A program made the translations under genes and the position numbers. A DNA stretch of 64,000 nt from Chloranthus sessilifolius (taxonomy: Eukaryota > Streptophyta > Magnoliopsida > Chloranthales > Chloranthaceae), in assembly GCA_021018995.1 (NCBI GenBank), contig CM037595.1, positions 93,880,491-93,944,490 of the forward strand, in the 5' to 3' direction. Below are positions 1 to 9,686 of this stretch, piece after piece. Position 1 is the first letter of the stretch. Each line of letters opens with the position of its first letter. Below the pieces are notes generated by a model that was given only the letters and a program-made list of their open reading frames with translations, ran no database searches and was not told the origin of the DNA.

Positions 1-108
1 CTCTTATTAACCAACGTAATCTGCCCCTATATGCTCTTAAGCCGTAGGCCCCATACATTGCCTTTATTATTTCTCTGTGGCTATATTTTAACAATAAAAT
101 TAAATTGA

Positions 109-699
109 GTACCATTATTTACCATCCATAAAACTGTGACCTCATTTCATCTCCTTTAGTTGGAATGTATTGATTGCTTTGAATCATACGATGCAGATTA
201 TATTTCGTTCAAATCGTCTATATGATTGATCTTGACATCACTACAAAAAAATAAATTATTAGCGGCAGTTTTTTGGAGTAAAAAATTGTCGCTATTAACA
301 AAAAACTATTAAAGACTATTAGCGACAAGGGTAGTAGCGGCATTTTTTTGTTAATAGCGGCAGTTTTTGGTTGCCGCTAATAGTCTTATTTTTTGTAGTG
401 CATCCTGGTCGTATCATCGGATGGTAAAAATTCCATTTCACTTGGCACAATACCCAAAAAGAGACTCTAAAATCACATGGCCTACATCACTCTTAAACGT
501 TATTTTTGTATCATTTTTTAGGCGTGCGCCATGTAAAATTAAAAATCGACAGTTTAATGATACTCTCATGATCTCAAGATCATTTGTGTAAAAGATGGGG
601 ATAAACAATGATCGTCATCTTCTTATTCAAAGTGGTCATTTTATACCTACTAGAGGATATAGATGAGGTCACTATTTTAAGGGGTGTAAATAATGATAC
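109..699. repeat. Family A palindromic miniature element, split by a CACTA element
   Basis: The two ends are inverted copies of each other: the left end reads GTACCATTATTTAC and continues into a 'gtgacctcat..' stretch, and the right end carries its reverse complement (TGTAAATAATGATAC at about 685-699). The inverted match runs for roughly 75 bp on each side, up to a shared 'tttgaat' motif. The centre is interrupted by the CACTA miniature element at 239-400. No coding potential. The same family occurs at about 836-1166, 2300-3370, 25811-26228, 48894-49330, 50635-50964, 52265-52560 and 58375-58784. No clean target duplication was found, so the superfamily is left open. Confidence 0.7.
239..400. 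mobile_element. Non-autonomous CACTA miniature element (162 bp)
   Basis: It starts CACTACAAAAAAATAA and ends with the reverse complement TTATTTTTTGTAGTG, the terminal signature of plant CACTA transposons. It is flanked on both sides by the 3 bp direct repeat CAT (236-238 and 401-403), the size CACTA transposases make. The interior is largely palindromic, with several copies of 'tagcggcagtttttt' in both orientations. It carries no gene and would need a transposase supplied elsewhere. It sits inside the family A palindrome at 109-699, so it is the younger of the two. Confidence 0.9.
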
Positions 700-835
700 C
701 CAAATAGAAACCTTTTTCCAATGGAAATACATAAATAATGGTAGAACCCAAATAAGTTATCTTTCCTTCCTTATTTTTAGCATCTTCAAAGAAACTCACA
801 AAGTTAAGAGAATTAAGAACTTTGCCATAAAAATT

Positions 836-1166
836 TTGACTACTTTGAATTAGAAGGAGATTTTTTTCACCCAATGAATCTTGAGACAATGAGCTTACAT
901 TAGACATTTAGGTTTTATTCCATGTGGGATAGATCCCATAAGAATAATCTCAAAATTAAATTTGAGTAGGACGTATGTCATGTAATTTTAGTGCCATAAT
1001 TTGGGATATGTGCCATATGAAATAAAAAATTGGTCATCTAATGGTAAGCCCCTAATATCAAGATCTCTTATGTGGAACTTTGTGCTGAAAAGCGATCTCC
1101 ATCAACTAATACAAAGAAGTCGATGGTTTTTGGCATAGGTGCCCTCCAAGATTCCGCGGGTGTTAA
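836..1166. repeat. Family A palindromic element, degraded copy
   Basis: The left side (gaattagaaggagatt, 'cttgagacaatgagc', 'ttattccatgtggga') recurs inverted on the right side ('gatatgtgccatatgaaat', 'aatatcaagatct', 'gatctccatcaacta'). The centre has the family hallmark of a long imperfect palindrome around 'tttgagtaggacgtatgtcatg'. No gene content. Confidence 0.55.
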
Positions 1167-1199
1167 TAAAGCTACCGAAATAATAATTTACTGGAAATT

Positions 1200-1900
1200 T
1201 GAAACCCTTTGAACCACGATTAATGGACCCCTGATCAAATTTTCTCATCCTACCTAATCGGTTTTTGCCCACCTAAAATTGAAATCAAACCAAACTAGAA
1301 TTGGTCCGGTTTGAATTGATTTTCAGGTCGATTGGGGCTGGTTCAATTCGTTAGGTTTTCGGGTCGGGTTCAGATTTCGGTTCAAAACTTGCACCCATAC
1401 GTATGGATGGTCATAGGACTTAGGCGAGCACTTAACTTTATTTGATTTAGACAAGCATATGATACTTCTACATAGGGCTCTCAACAGATCGAGTAGACTT
1501 GATACTTGACCTGCTCGGGACGGCTTTTTAGTTGGGCTAGGCACTAAACTTGACCTGCTGGGCTAAGTTAGGCATGGAGTGTCAAACACAATCTTTAGGT
1601 ATGGTTGGGTCAGGTTAGGGAACAATTTGGTCGACTAAGCTCGAGCTACATGATATTATATAATAGTAATAATAATAAATAGAGTGTTTTAAGCCAGGTC
1701 AGGTCGGGTTGGGCATATACCCTTGACCCTTCAGGTTAAGGTCGGGATATGTGTTAGGTCAGGTTGGGCATATACCCTTGACCCTTTGGGTATTAGGACG
1801 GGTCAGGGTGCACCATCAGGCCAAGTCAGGTCAACATATGTCATTTACCAATCGGGCAGTCAAACCTTGAACATGACCTATTGGCAACCCTACTTTTAGA
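1200..1900. repeat. Degenerate GGTC/GGGTTGGGC-rich dispersed repeat
   Basis: The stretch is built of loosely repeated 'ggtcaggtcgggttgggca' phrases; 'gttgggcatatacccttgac' appears twice, at about 1708 and 1762. Plant non-autonomous hAT elements often have this kind of degenerate terminal region, but no terminal pair or target duplication could be fixed here. Reading frames in it are chance. Confidence 0.35.
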
Positions 1901-2300
1901 TTCTAAATTATATGTTCATTTTGATTTTTTAATGTTATTTTAACATAAATATTATTTATATGATGATTATGTGAATCATGTGGCTTTAAAATGATTGCAT
2001 GTATATAAAATTAAGGTTGGAGATCTTGTATATGGGGCACCATTTTGACACTATGTACTGTTACATGGTGCAAGTGATTATTGTACATCTTCTGTCACAT
2101 TTTTCAGTTGAAATTTTTATTTTGACAACATGTGCAATGCACATGTATTTTTATGAGATTTATAGTTAATGATTCGAAGTTTTTAATCATCTAATCAATA
2201 AATAGATTAAATGTCAAATGGCATAAGGTGGTTTGTCAATTGCATGAACCAAATTCTAGTACCTATACCAAAATGTAGTAAGCTACATGGCTCTTTGCCC
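1901..2300. other. AT-rich spacer with one Helitron-like hairpin
   Basis: No gene seen. At 2128-2146 a hairpin (CATGTGC / GCACATG around AAT) matches the one at the Helitron-type end at 3693, but it is not followed by CTAG here, so it is either a decayed end or a shared internal piece. Confidence 0.3.
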
Positions 2301-3370
2301 TTTTGATGGTATGCCCATGATCATATTTAAGCATGTCATGTGCCACATGGTTTTCAGTTATTTTTTTGGATGAAAGATTGAAATGAAAATCGAATCGCTC
2401 TACTTACAGTGACTGAATTTTTAACGGCACCATAGACGAAAGCCATTAATTGCTTTGAATCATCTAATAGAGACCATTTTTCATCGCAATCTTTTACATA
2501 ATCGATATTGAGTTCATGAGAGTACTGACAATCAATTATATGGTCTACATTGTAAAAAGTGATTGAAAAACACGATTGAATATGATGTGTGCCACATGAC
2601 TTTCAGTTACTTTTGTAAAATGAGAGTCAGGTGGGATAAAAAAAATTGAGCCTCTGATGGTACACCATTGACGTAAGGATCCATTATGTAAAAGCTTAAA
2701 ACGATAATCGAAATGGTTTATTTGCACCCATCGAATTTTGATCGAAAATCATTAACCGTTGTGAATTAGACGATGGAGAGTGTTTGTCACCCAGTCTTCC
2801 CCACAACGTATGAGATCATGGGTGTACCGACAATCAACTTTTTATTTCAGGTGTTGCACATTACGAAACATGATCAAAAATCATGTTTGAGTGTGATGTC
2901 TATCATATGATTTTCAGTTACTTTTTTGAGATATGTGTCACCCAGATTAAAAATTGACCGTCTAATAGTACACTATTTACCTCAAGATCATAGTGTGAAA
3001 GATTGAATTGGAAATCAATTTTGAAGGACACCATAGCCGAATACCATTGATTTTTTTTAAATCAAACAATAACGATCGTTTTCATCTCAATCGTACCTAT
3101 AATGGATCTTGAGATCATGGGTGAACTGACAGTCAATTTTTTTATTGCACATGGTACAAATAACACATCCCAAAAAGTGATCAAAAATCATGTTTGAGTA
3201 TGATGTGTGCCACATGATTTTTTATCACATTTTTGGGATGTATGCCGCATGGAACTATAAATTGACCGTCTGATGGTACATCGTTGATCTCAAGCTCCAT
3301 TATGTGAAAGATTGAAAAGAAAATCAATCTCCATCATTTGTCAGTAATGATTTTTCGGGTGTAGTGCACT
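2300..3370. repeat. Array of three to four family A palindromes
   Basis: The palindrome core, 'atcatgtttgagtatgatg' followed by 'tgtgccacatgattttcag', recurs at roughly 2320, 2570, 2880 and 3190. Each is flanked by inverted arms containing 'atcttgagatcatgggtg' and 'gaccgtctgatggtaca'. Copies lie head to tail with about 300 bp spacing. No coding sequence. Confidence 0.65.
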
Positions 3371-3429
3371 TAGAGATCTGGTTGGTATAATTACAGCTAT
3401 CCTTTAAAGGAAAGACTCAATATTTGGAG

Positions 3430-3660
3430 GACTTAGGCCAAGTGGAAACTTCATCTTAGCCATCAGATTTGATGGTCATGATCGAAAGATGTATAATGCA
3501 AAAAATTAGCACAAAATAAAATCTCTATTATATGATTCAAAGCAGTCAAATATGAATGAGATGATGCTCATTTATTGTGTTGAGTCATATGATAGAGATC
3601 GAAGATCTTCACATTGTGACATTTAAATCAAACGAATTCGATGGTGTCTCCACATTTATA
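3430..3660. repeat. Family B palindromic element, partial
   Basis: An inverted-repeat core of the type 'atctctattatatgattc' is followed by its inverse 'gagtcatatgatagagatc', with 'gatggtcatgatc' and 'aaatcaaacgaattcgatgg' as outer arms. Fuller family members lie at 43108-43533, 55388-55788 and 56913-57322. Confidence 0.5.
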
Positions 3661-3663
3661 TTA

Positions 3664-3693
3664 ACATGTGCAATGCACATGCACTTTTACTAG
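3664..3693 (+). mobile_element. Helitron-type 3' terminus
   Basis: A 7 bp stem (CATGTGC at 3665-3671, GCACATG at 3675-3681) with a 3-base loop is followed 8 bases later by CTAG (3690-3693) and then T. A short GC-containing hairpin before CTRR, with a T after it, is the standard 3' end of plant Helitrons. The matching 5' TC end was not located. The tail 'gcacttttactagt' is identical to that of the end at 8614. Confidence 0.55.
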
Positions 3694-3869
3694 TACAACT
3701 ATTAAAGTACGAAAGCCTCTTTGTTTTCACACTTTTTTCATACGGCAAATACCCCTTTTTAATACTTTTTTTTATGCCTAATAATAACGAGACTTCATCG
3801 ATTGAGTTGTAGCTGGTATCCTCCCTCCTTTGTGAGGGTTGAGGTAGTGGGCTCTACACTTCATGTTTG

Positions 3870-5130
3870 CTTACAATTAGATTAGAAAGAGGTAAATTAA
3901 ACAGCACACATCAGCCAGTAGGATAAATCCCTGTATTTCCTTAAAAGATCAATTTGAGAAGAAACATCAAAATATATAGACACAAACTGATAACAAAATA
4001 GATGATGAAGCATCCGATGACCAAATAATAAAATCTCTTTTAGATCCACTCCAATGTGCAAAGCTTCACCGGTAGAGACTATTTCATCAGACCATCAAAC
4101 AATTTTTAATACCCTTATCAAACCCTGATGTAAAGATCTGTGGTACCAAAGATTAGCATAGAACAAACAAGATCTCTATCACTTGATTCAACACAATTAA
4201 AGCCCATTATCTGATTTAATGGTTGATCGTCTTTAATCAAATTATAAAAATTGTATTTTGTGCAAGTTTTTGGCACCAAAGATCTGTACATCATGGCCTT
4301 CAAATCAGATGGCTTAGATGGTGTTTCACCTGGAAAATGACCCAAAAAGTATCATGTTTTCCTTTGAACAATGTGCAACGGTACAAATCTCATGTACAAG
4401 TTGTTGTTCCTTTTCTTACATATTTTACTTGGTGTCTAATAATAACTAGACTTCTAATAACTTCTAATTAGATTACAAAGAGATAAATTAAACGACCTCA
4501 CTTCAGGTTGATTGACAATCACCATAGCTACTAATATACCTAAAATTAAATAACTTCATATCAGGCTGAGTGATGATCACCATAGCTACTTATATATCCA
4601 AAATTAACCAACTTCACGTCAAGTTGAGTGACGATTACCATATTTTTTTCATTATTTGAATATGAGCAACCTCGCATATCGGATGCACCAGTCAGTAGAG
4701 ATAAATATCCTGCGAGTGGCTAATAAGACGCTATGACAAGTAACAACAGCCATAGCTACTTATACCCCTTAACTAAATTAAATAACTTCACACATAGTTG
4801 AACAACAACATAACCCTTGAAACCGTGGGCTTCCACCACATAAACAATTTGTCTAGATATTTGGACTGCGTATTAAAATAAATTAATTAGATATGATACT
4901 AATAATAATAAATAATAATAATAATAATAAACATAAACCATTACTAAATTATTTAATTTTTTTTCAAAAGATCAACTTGAAAGAAAAAATCAAAATATAT
5001 ACACAATTTGATAACAAAATAGATGACAAACCATCCGAAGACTAGATAATAAAATCTCCTTTAGATCCACCCCAAGTAGAGATTATTTCATCAGACAATC
5101 GAATAAATTTTAAAACTCTTATCAAACCTT
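3870..5130. repeat. Diverged direct duplication with inserted sequence between copies
   Basis: The segment 3870-4126 ('attagattagaaagaggtaa', 'atcaaaatatatagacac', 'ctcttttagatccactcc', 'gagactatttcatcagac') recurs in the same order and orientation at about 4457-5128. The second copy is spread out by extra AT-rich sequence. A family B element (4120-4345) lies between the copies. No gene is recognised in either. Confidence 0.5.
4120..4345. repeat. Family B palindromic element
   Basis: Inverted arms 'aaagatctgtggtaccaaag' and 'ttggcaccaaagatctgtac' flank a core with 'gatctctatcacttgattc' and 'aatcaaattataaaaattg'. It is the same arrangement as the copies at 49335-49790. No coding sequence. Confidence 0.5.
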
Positions 5131-5149
5131 AATAAATATGATAGTTATA

Positions 5150-5560
5150 GGTTTCAGATAACATGATGCCTATCTTTTTAGGAAGAATGGGGTGCGTATG
5201 ATGATCTTATACCATTAAAGTTCAATTGCTATCGTACACTATTATTGTACATTGTATCTTCATATGTGATCAATCTAATAGTCAAATCAATCAATGAATT
5301 ATGCCTATAAGCATATGTGAATCATCCTATTAATGAATTTTAATATCAGCCATTAAAAAAAAAAATCGATTCATATTAGAGTGCACATATCAAGGAATTC
5401 AAACCATTAGATTTGAGTACTTAAACACACGTCATTGTTTGTATTAAATGCAAGGTTGATAATAATTTGCTTTAATTGGATAGTATATTAGTCATGTATT
5501 TAGAGTGATTTTAGTGTGAATGATACGTGACCATTTAGGTGATGTGAGTTTGTACAAGTA
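5150..5560. repeat. Family C repeat, degraded
   Basis: It shares 'gatcttataccattaaa', 'tgtgaatcatcctattaatga' type phrases and 'tttaatatcagccattaaa' with the better copy at 57521-57950. No gene seen in it or in 5561-5834. Confidence 0.35.
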
Positions 5561-5834
5561 GCACAATGTAGCCAAATTAAGAGTTTATAATTTTATTTAT
5601 GTTCTATCATTTACAACACTATATTATTTTATTTAGACATCTTTAACAAATTTTATTAAATTTTAATTTTCTTTGGATGAGCGTAAATAGATAAGACTTC
5701 AGACCAAAATTTTTGCTGCCATTAGGCTGGTCAATTATGGAATCAAACGACCCATTGACTGCACTACATAAATATTTGATTGATTATACCATGAGTTTTA
5801 ATATCAATCATATCTGATACATATTAGCTTATAA

Positions 5835-8220
5835 TGTGACAACTCGGATTTCCCAATCACGAAACTCGGACCGTCGGATTGACACTAAAGTCGATCCCCG
5901 AACGGAACACTTGGCACATCTATACGCAAAGCGGAAACAAAACAGAAATCATAGCTAAACAGACATAGTCATCATAGACAAAAATATTTCTCCAATTCTA
6001 TATTCTCAAAAGCTCAAAATAACGGTCATAGTCTCATGTAAAAACTCATGGGAAGAAGAATCGAGAAGAACCACCGGTGATAGCCGACCATTACCGAAAT
6101 ATGGTTCACAAAAGAAAAAGACACCCAACCCAATGTATATCCATACTCCTTACATCACCAAAATATATATCCAAAACCTATACTTTAATCATCCAACAAA
6201 GCCAGACCTACCCGTGCTTTGCATGAAGAAAATAATCCTCAGGATGAGGCTTAGAGTCCTCCTCTAGAGGCACGTACTCGGAGTCCTCCCTATCCTGGTC
6301 CTCAGCATATGTATCTTTGCCTGTACCTATGACGTATAGTCAAGGAATGAGGTACATCTAAGCTCAGTAGGGAAAAACCAATAGCATGCGTATCTCAACA
6401 AAAGCATATATCTCATGACATGATCGAAAGTACAATTTTCTCATAACGATATATGATTTCAAATGTAACTGCATGTAAAAAACATTTTTTCTTAATTTGA
6501 AAAGGTTGTCACATGCTCTTCTACTGATTCACATAACACAAAAAAAAAAAAAAAAAAACTTAAGGTACTTCACTTAAATAGTCCCTCGAGCGTATATAGC
6601 ATTGAACCCCCGATAGAATACCCATCATCGTCGTTCACATGAACTATTTACATATGGTGCGCAAGGTCCCAAAAATGATGGACGCTTGTGCCAAACACAA
6701 TTTACTATTGGCCAGTAGGATTCACCAATTCACAAGGGTTATACGGATATCCCGCAGCATCGGTCACGGATATACCGCCATGTCAGTCGGGTATTCACAT
6801 ATGAACCTCAAATCATCATGCATAACATATAATTTATCACCGTGTGATATGATAATTATAACTACTTAAATCACATGAACTCACGCACTTGTTTCACATT
6901 TCGAATAAATCTTGAAAGATTCCATATGCATATCACATTAACAAAATGAATCTTGAAAGACTCTCACATAGATGACACACTTTACTTATCATGATTTTTC
7001 AAAATACACACACATGCTTACACATTCTTAAACTCATTGTATTCAAAACAAGTATCTCATATCATAAAGCACATGCTAAACATATCAAATGTATATGCTA
7101 CAGAGGTTTCCCTACCTCAAACACGAAGTCACAAGCGAAGTCCTTCAAACCGAGCTAGCCTCTCCCTCACGCATGCATCAGCTCAACCTAAGCACATCAA
7201 TTCACTATTCATATGTCATAAAATGACGTGAATCGAAAAGATGTAAGATCTCTCCAAAACCCTTCAACAAAACACCACAATTCCTAAATCTGGCAAATTT
7301 GATCAATCGATTCCCCAAATTCGATCGATCGATCGAAACTATTTTGATCGGTCGATTCCCTCTGAAGCTAAACTTTTGGCACCACAACTTTGATCGATCG
7401 ATTTCTAATTCGATCGATCGGATTCCAAATTTGATCGATCGAAATATATTTCGATCGGTAGGATTTTGTCATAAATCGTTAAACATTCCCTGATTTATAC
7501 CTTTCGATCGAACGAGTATCCAGCTCGTTCGAACGAAAGACAATTCGTTCGGTCGAATTTCATCTTGATCAATCGAATTTCTCCAGAAATAGTATTTCAC
7601 CTTCTCAAGTCAAAATTGATCGATCGAATCCAATTTCGATCGATCAAATTTGGCAGATTTCTTCGATCCCCCAATTTTTATCATTCCAAACCAAATTTTC
7701 TCTCAAATCTTTATCTTACTTTCTAAATTTAGACTCAAATCTGCAAAACTAACACAATCATTGACATTTTACCTTATTGTGATCGATCGCAATGTTTGAG
7801 GAAATTTGTTGAAGAGGGTTTCAAAGGAATTCGCCAATCCTTCGGCTACCAAGACGAAACAGACTCATAGTTTTCGATCACGCTCGGTTCTTACGTACAC
7901 ACAACTTCCTCTAGATTAACTGAAATGGTTATAACCAAATTCACCTCTCCTTCCTTTCTCTCTCTATAACTCCAAGGGCATAAATGCTACAGTAAATGCA
8001 CAAGGAGTTAATACGTGGGTTTTAAACCCTTCCAAAGATTACTCCTCCTTGCTAACCACACACATTCAACACAAGTGTTAGCTAACTTGGGTTGGCTCAC
8101 TTACAACACACACACACCTAAATTGGGTGTTTATCTAATTTTCAAATGGTTGTCGGTTTCCATGTCGGGCACACCTACCGAAATTGGTCTCTTTTGGGTT
8201 CAAATTTTTGGGATATTACA
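5835..8220 (-). repeat. Solo LTR of a Gypsy element, with target duplication
   Basis: It begins TG and ends CA and is flanked by identical 5 bp repeats TATAA (5830-5834 and 8221-8225), the mark of LTR integration. No internal region follows, so it is a solo LTR left by LTR-LTR recombination. Its layout matches the LTRs at 9687-12055 and 19339-21765: the same opening with 'gaacacttggcacat', an 'accaccggt' block, a 'gacgtatagtc' block, and a cluster of GATCGATC motifs at about 7310-7660. It is clearly diverged from them, so it is a related older insertion. The orientation follows from that match. Confidence 0.9.
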
Positions 8221-8225
8221 TATAA

Positions 8226-8580
8226 TATACACCACCGATAGTATATAGGGTCAAGAGTTAAAGTGAGCAAATATCGGTCCATATCGCATCATATTAGCTC
8301 ATATTTATCCGATCTAACTCAAATATAATACCAAAATTTTCCTTTGGGCAATTTTTTTATTATTTTGAAATCATATATAAATTTTAAATATTAAAATAAA
8401 AAACAGAACTTGAATAATGGCCTTGAACCCGACCGATATGTTGATATGAATGAATTATTAAATCCTTGGATTAACAATCCCTAAGTTATATATAGGTAGT
8501 ATTCATCAAAATATACACCAATTTCGATAGGTTTAATTATTATTTAAAATATATAAATTTAATTTTTCTCAATATCTTTA
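8226..8580. other. AT-rich spacer
   Basis: No gene or clear repeat recognised. It may belong to the element whose Helitron-type end lies at 8614. Confidence 0.3.
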
Positions 8581-8584
8581 TAGA

Positions 8585-8614
8585 GCACGTGTGACGCACG
8601 TGCACTTTTACTAG
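8585..8614 (+). mobile_element. Helitron-type 3' terminus
   Basis: A perfect 7 bp stem (GCACGTG at 8585-8591, CACGTGC at 8597-8603) with a 5-base loop is followed by ACTTTTA, then CTAG (8611-8614) and T. This is the hairpin plus CTRR-T form of plant Helitron 3' ends, and the last 13 bases match the end at 3693. The 5' end was not found, so the element's length is unknown. Confidence 0.6.
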
Positions 8615-8689
8615 TATTTTTTAAATATCTTATCACTATAGTGAATTTTGGATAAAATAATTTCATTTTTCACTCCAAACATTTTAATT

Positions 8690-9540
8690 TCTAGAATCAC
8701 ATCCGCAATACCCATGTTTTCCACAAATTTTAAATGCTAAGATGATTTCTACATTGGTGCCAAAGAGCAACATGCTATCCACTTATGAACATATAAAAAT
8801 TTTCTTATTATCATAAAATTTAGTATAAACATATTTTCCACATTCATTTATACTACATTCAAATCCTATTATAAATGTATCAAATATGTCATGGTATTGT
8901 TTAAAGATTGTTTTTAGCCCATACAAAAATTTATTGAGTTCACAAACCATAGTCTCATTGCCAACAAAAACCCTTCGACTTGTTCTATGTAAACTTCTTT
9001 CTCAAAATTCCTACATAAGAAAGTCATTTTAATGTCTATTTGATAAATTATCAACTTATGAATAAAAGTGGAAGCAATTAATAATTTTGTAATAGTTAAA
9101 TGTCCAAAGAGGTCAAAAGTGTCAAAGTAATCATTCCCTTCTTTTTACCTAAAATCATTTCCAACTAGTCTAAACTTAATTTTTTTAATTGACCCATCTT
9201 ATATTAATTTTTAAGTATTTGATTATAACTTATTATTTTAGATCAGAGTAATAGATCTATCAATTTTCAAGTTTGATTATGCAATAATGAATCCATCTCA
9301 TCATTTGGGATCTCTTTTAAATATTTGCATCTTTAAAATTAATAGATTCTGGATATGTTATAGGATTATTTTCTATGTTATAACAATCTAAATTTTCTCT
9401 AATATTATTATTTATCTCCATCAACTAAGGAGAAGTAATATACTTCCTCAATTTTCTTGTTTTCTCATATTTTACTTCTTTCAATTTAGTAAAATTTTCA
9501 TCAGACTTTATTATTATTATTACAATTAGAATAAGAAGAT
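8690..9540 (-). pseudogene. Fossil Copia polymerase fragment (reverse transcriptase region)
   Basis: Read on the minus strand, short stretches follow the order of a Copia pol: a segment before the reverse transcriptase with 'ENNPITYPE', then 'WIHYCI', 'EGNDYFDTF', 'IDIKMTFL', 'EVYIEQVEGF' and a 'GLKQ'-like end. These are the usual landmarks of the Copia reverse transcriptase. It is heavily broken, with well over ten breaks, and no LTRs could be assigned, so it looks much older than the Gypsy element beside it. Confidence 0.65.
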
Positions 9541-9681
9541 TTTATCATACCCCTATTGTGGTTAAGGTCATTAGCAGTTTGGTTTTCTTTAGAAATAAAA
9601 ATATTTTCATAAAAAATTGTATTAAGAAACTCAATTATAAAATTTATCTATAGTGATGCTATCTTTAATAATCATGAACAT

Positions 9682-9686
9682 ATATT
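9682..9686. repeat. Target site duplication ATATT, left
   Basis: Five bases directly before the left LTR. The same five bases follow the right LTR at 21766-21770. Confidence 0.9.
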
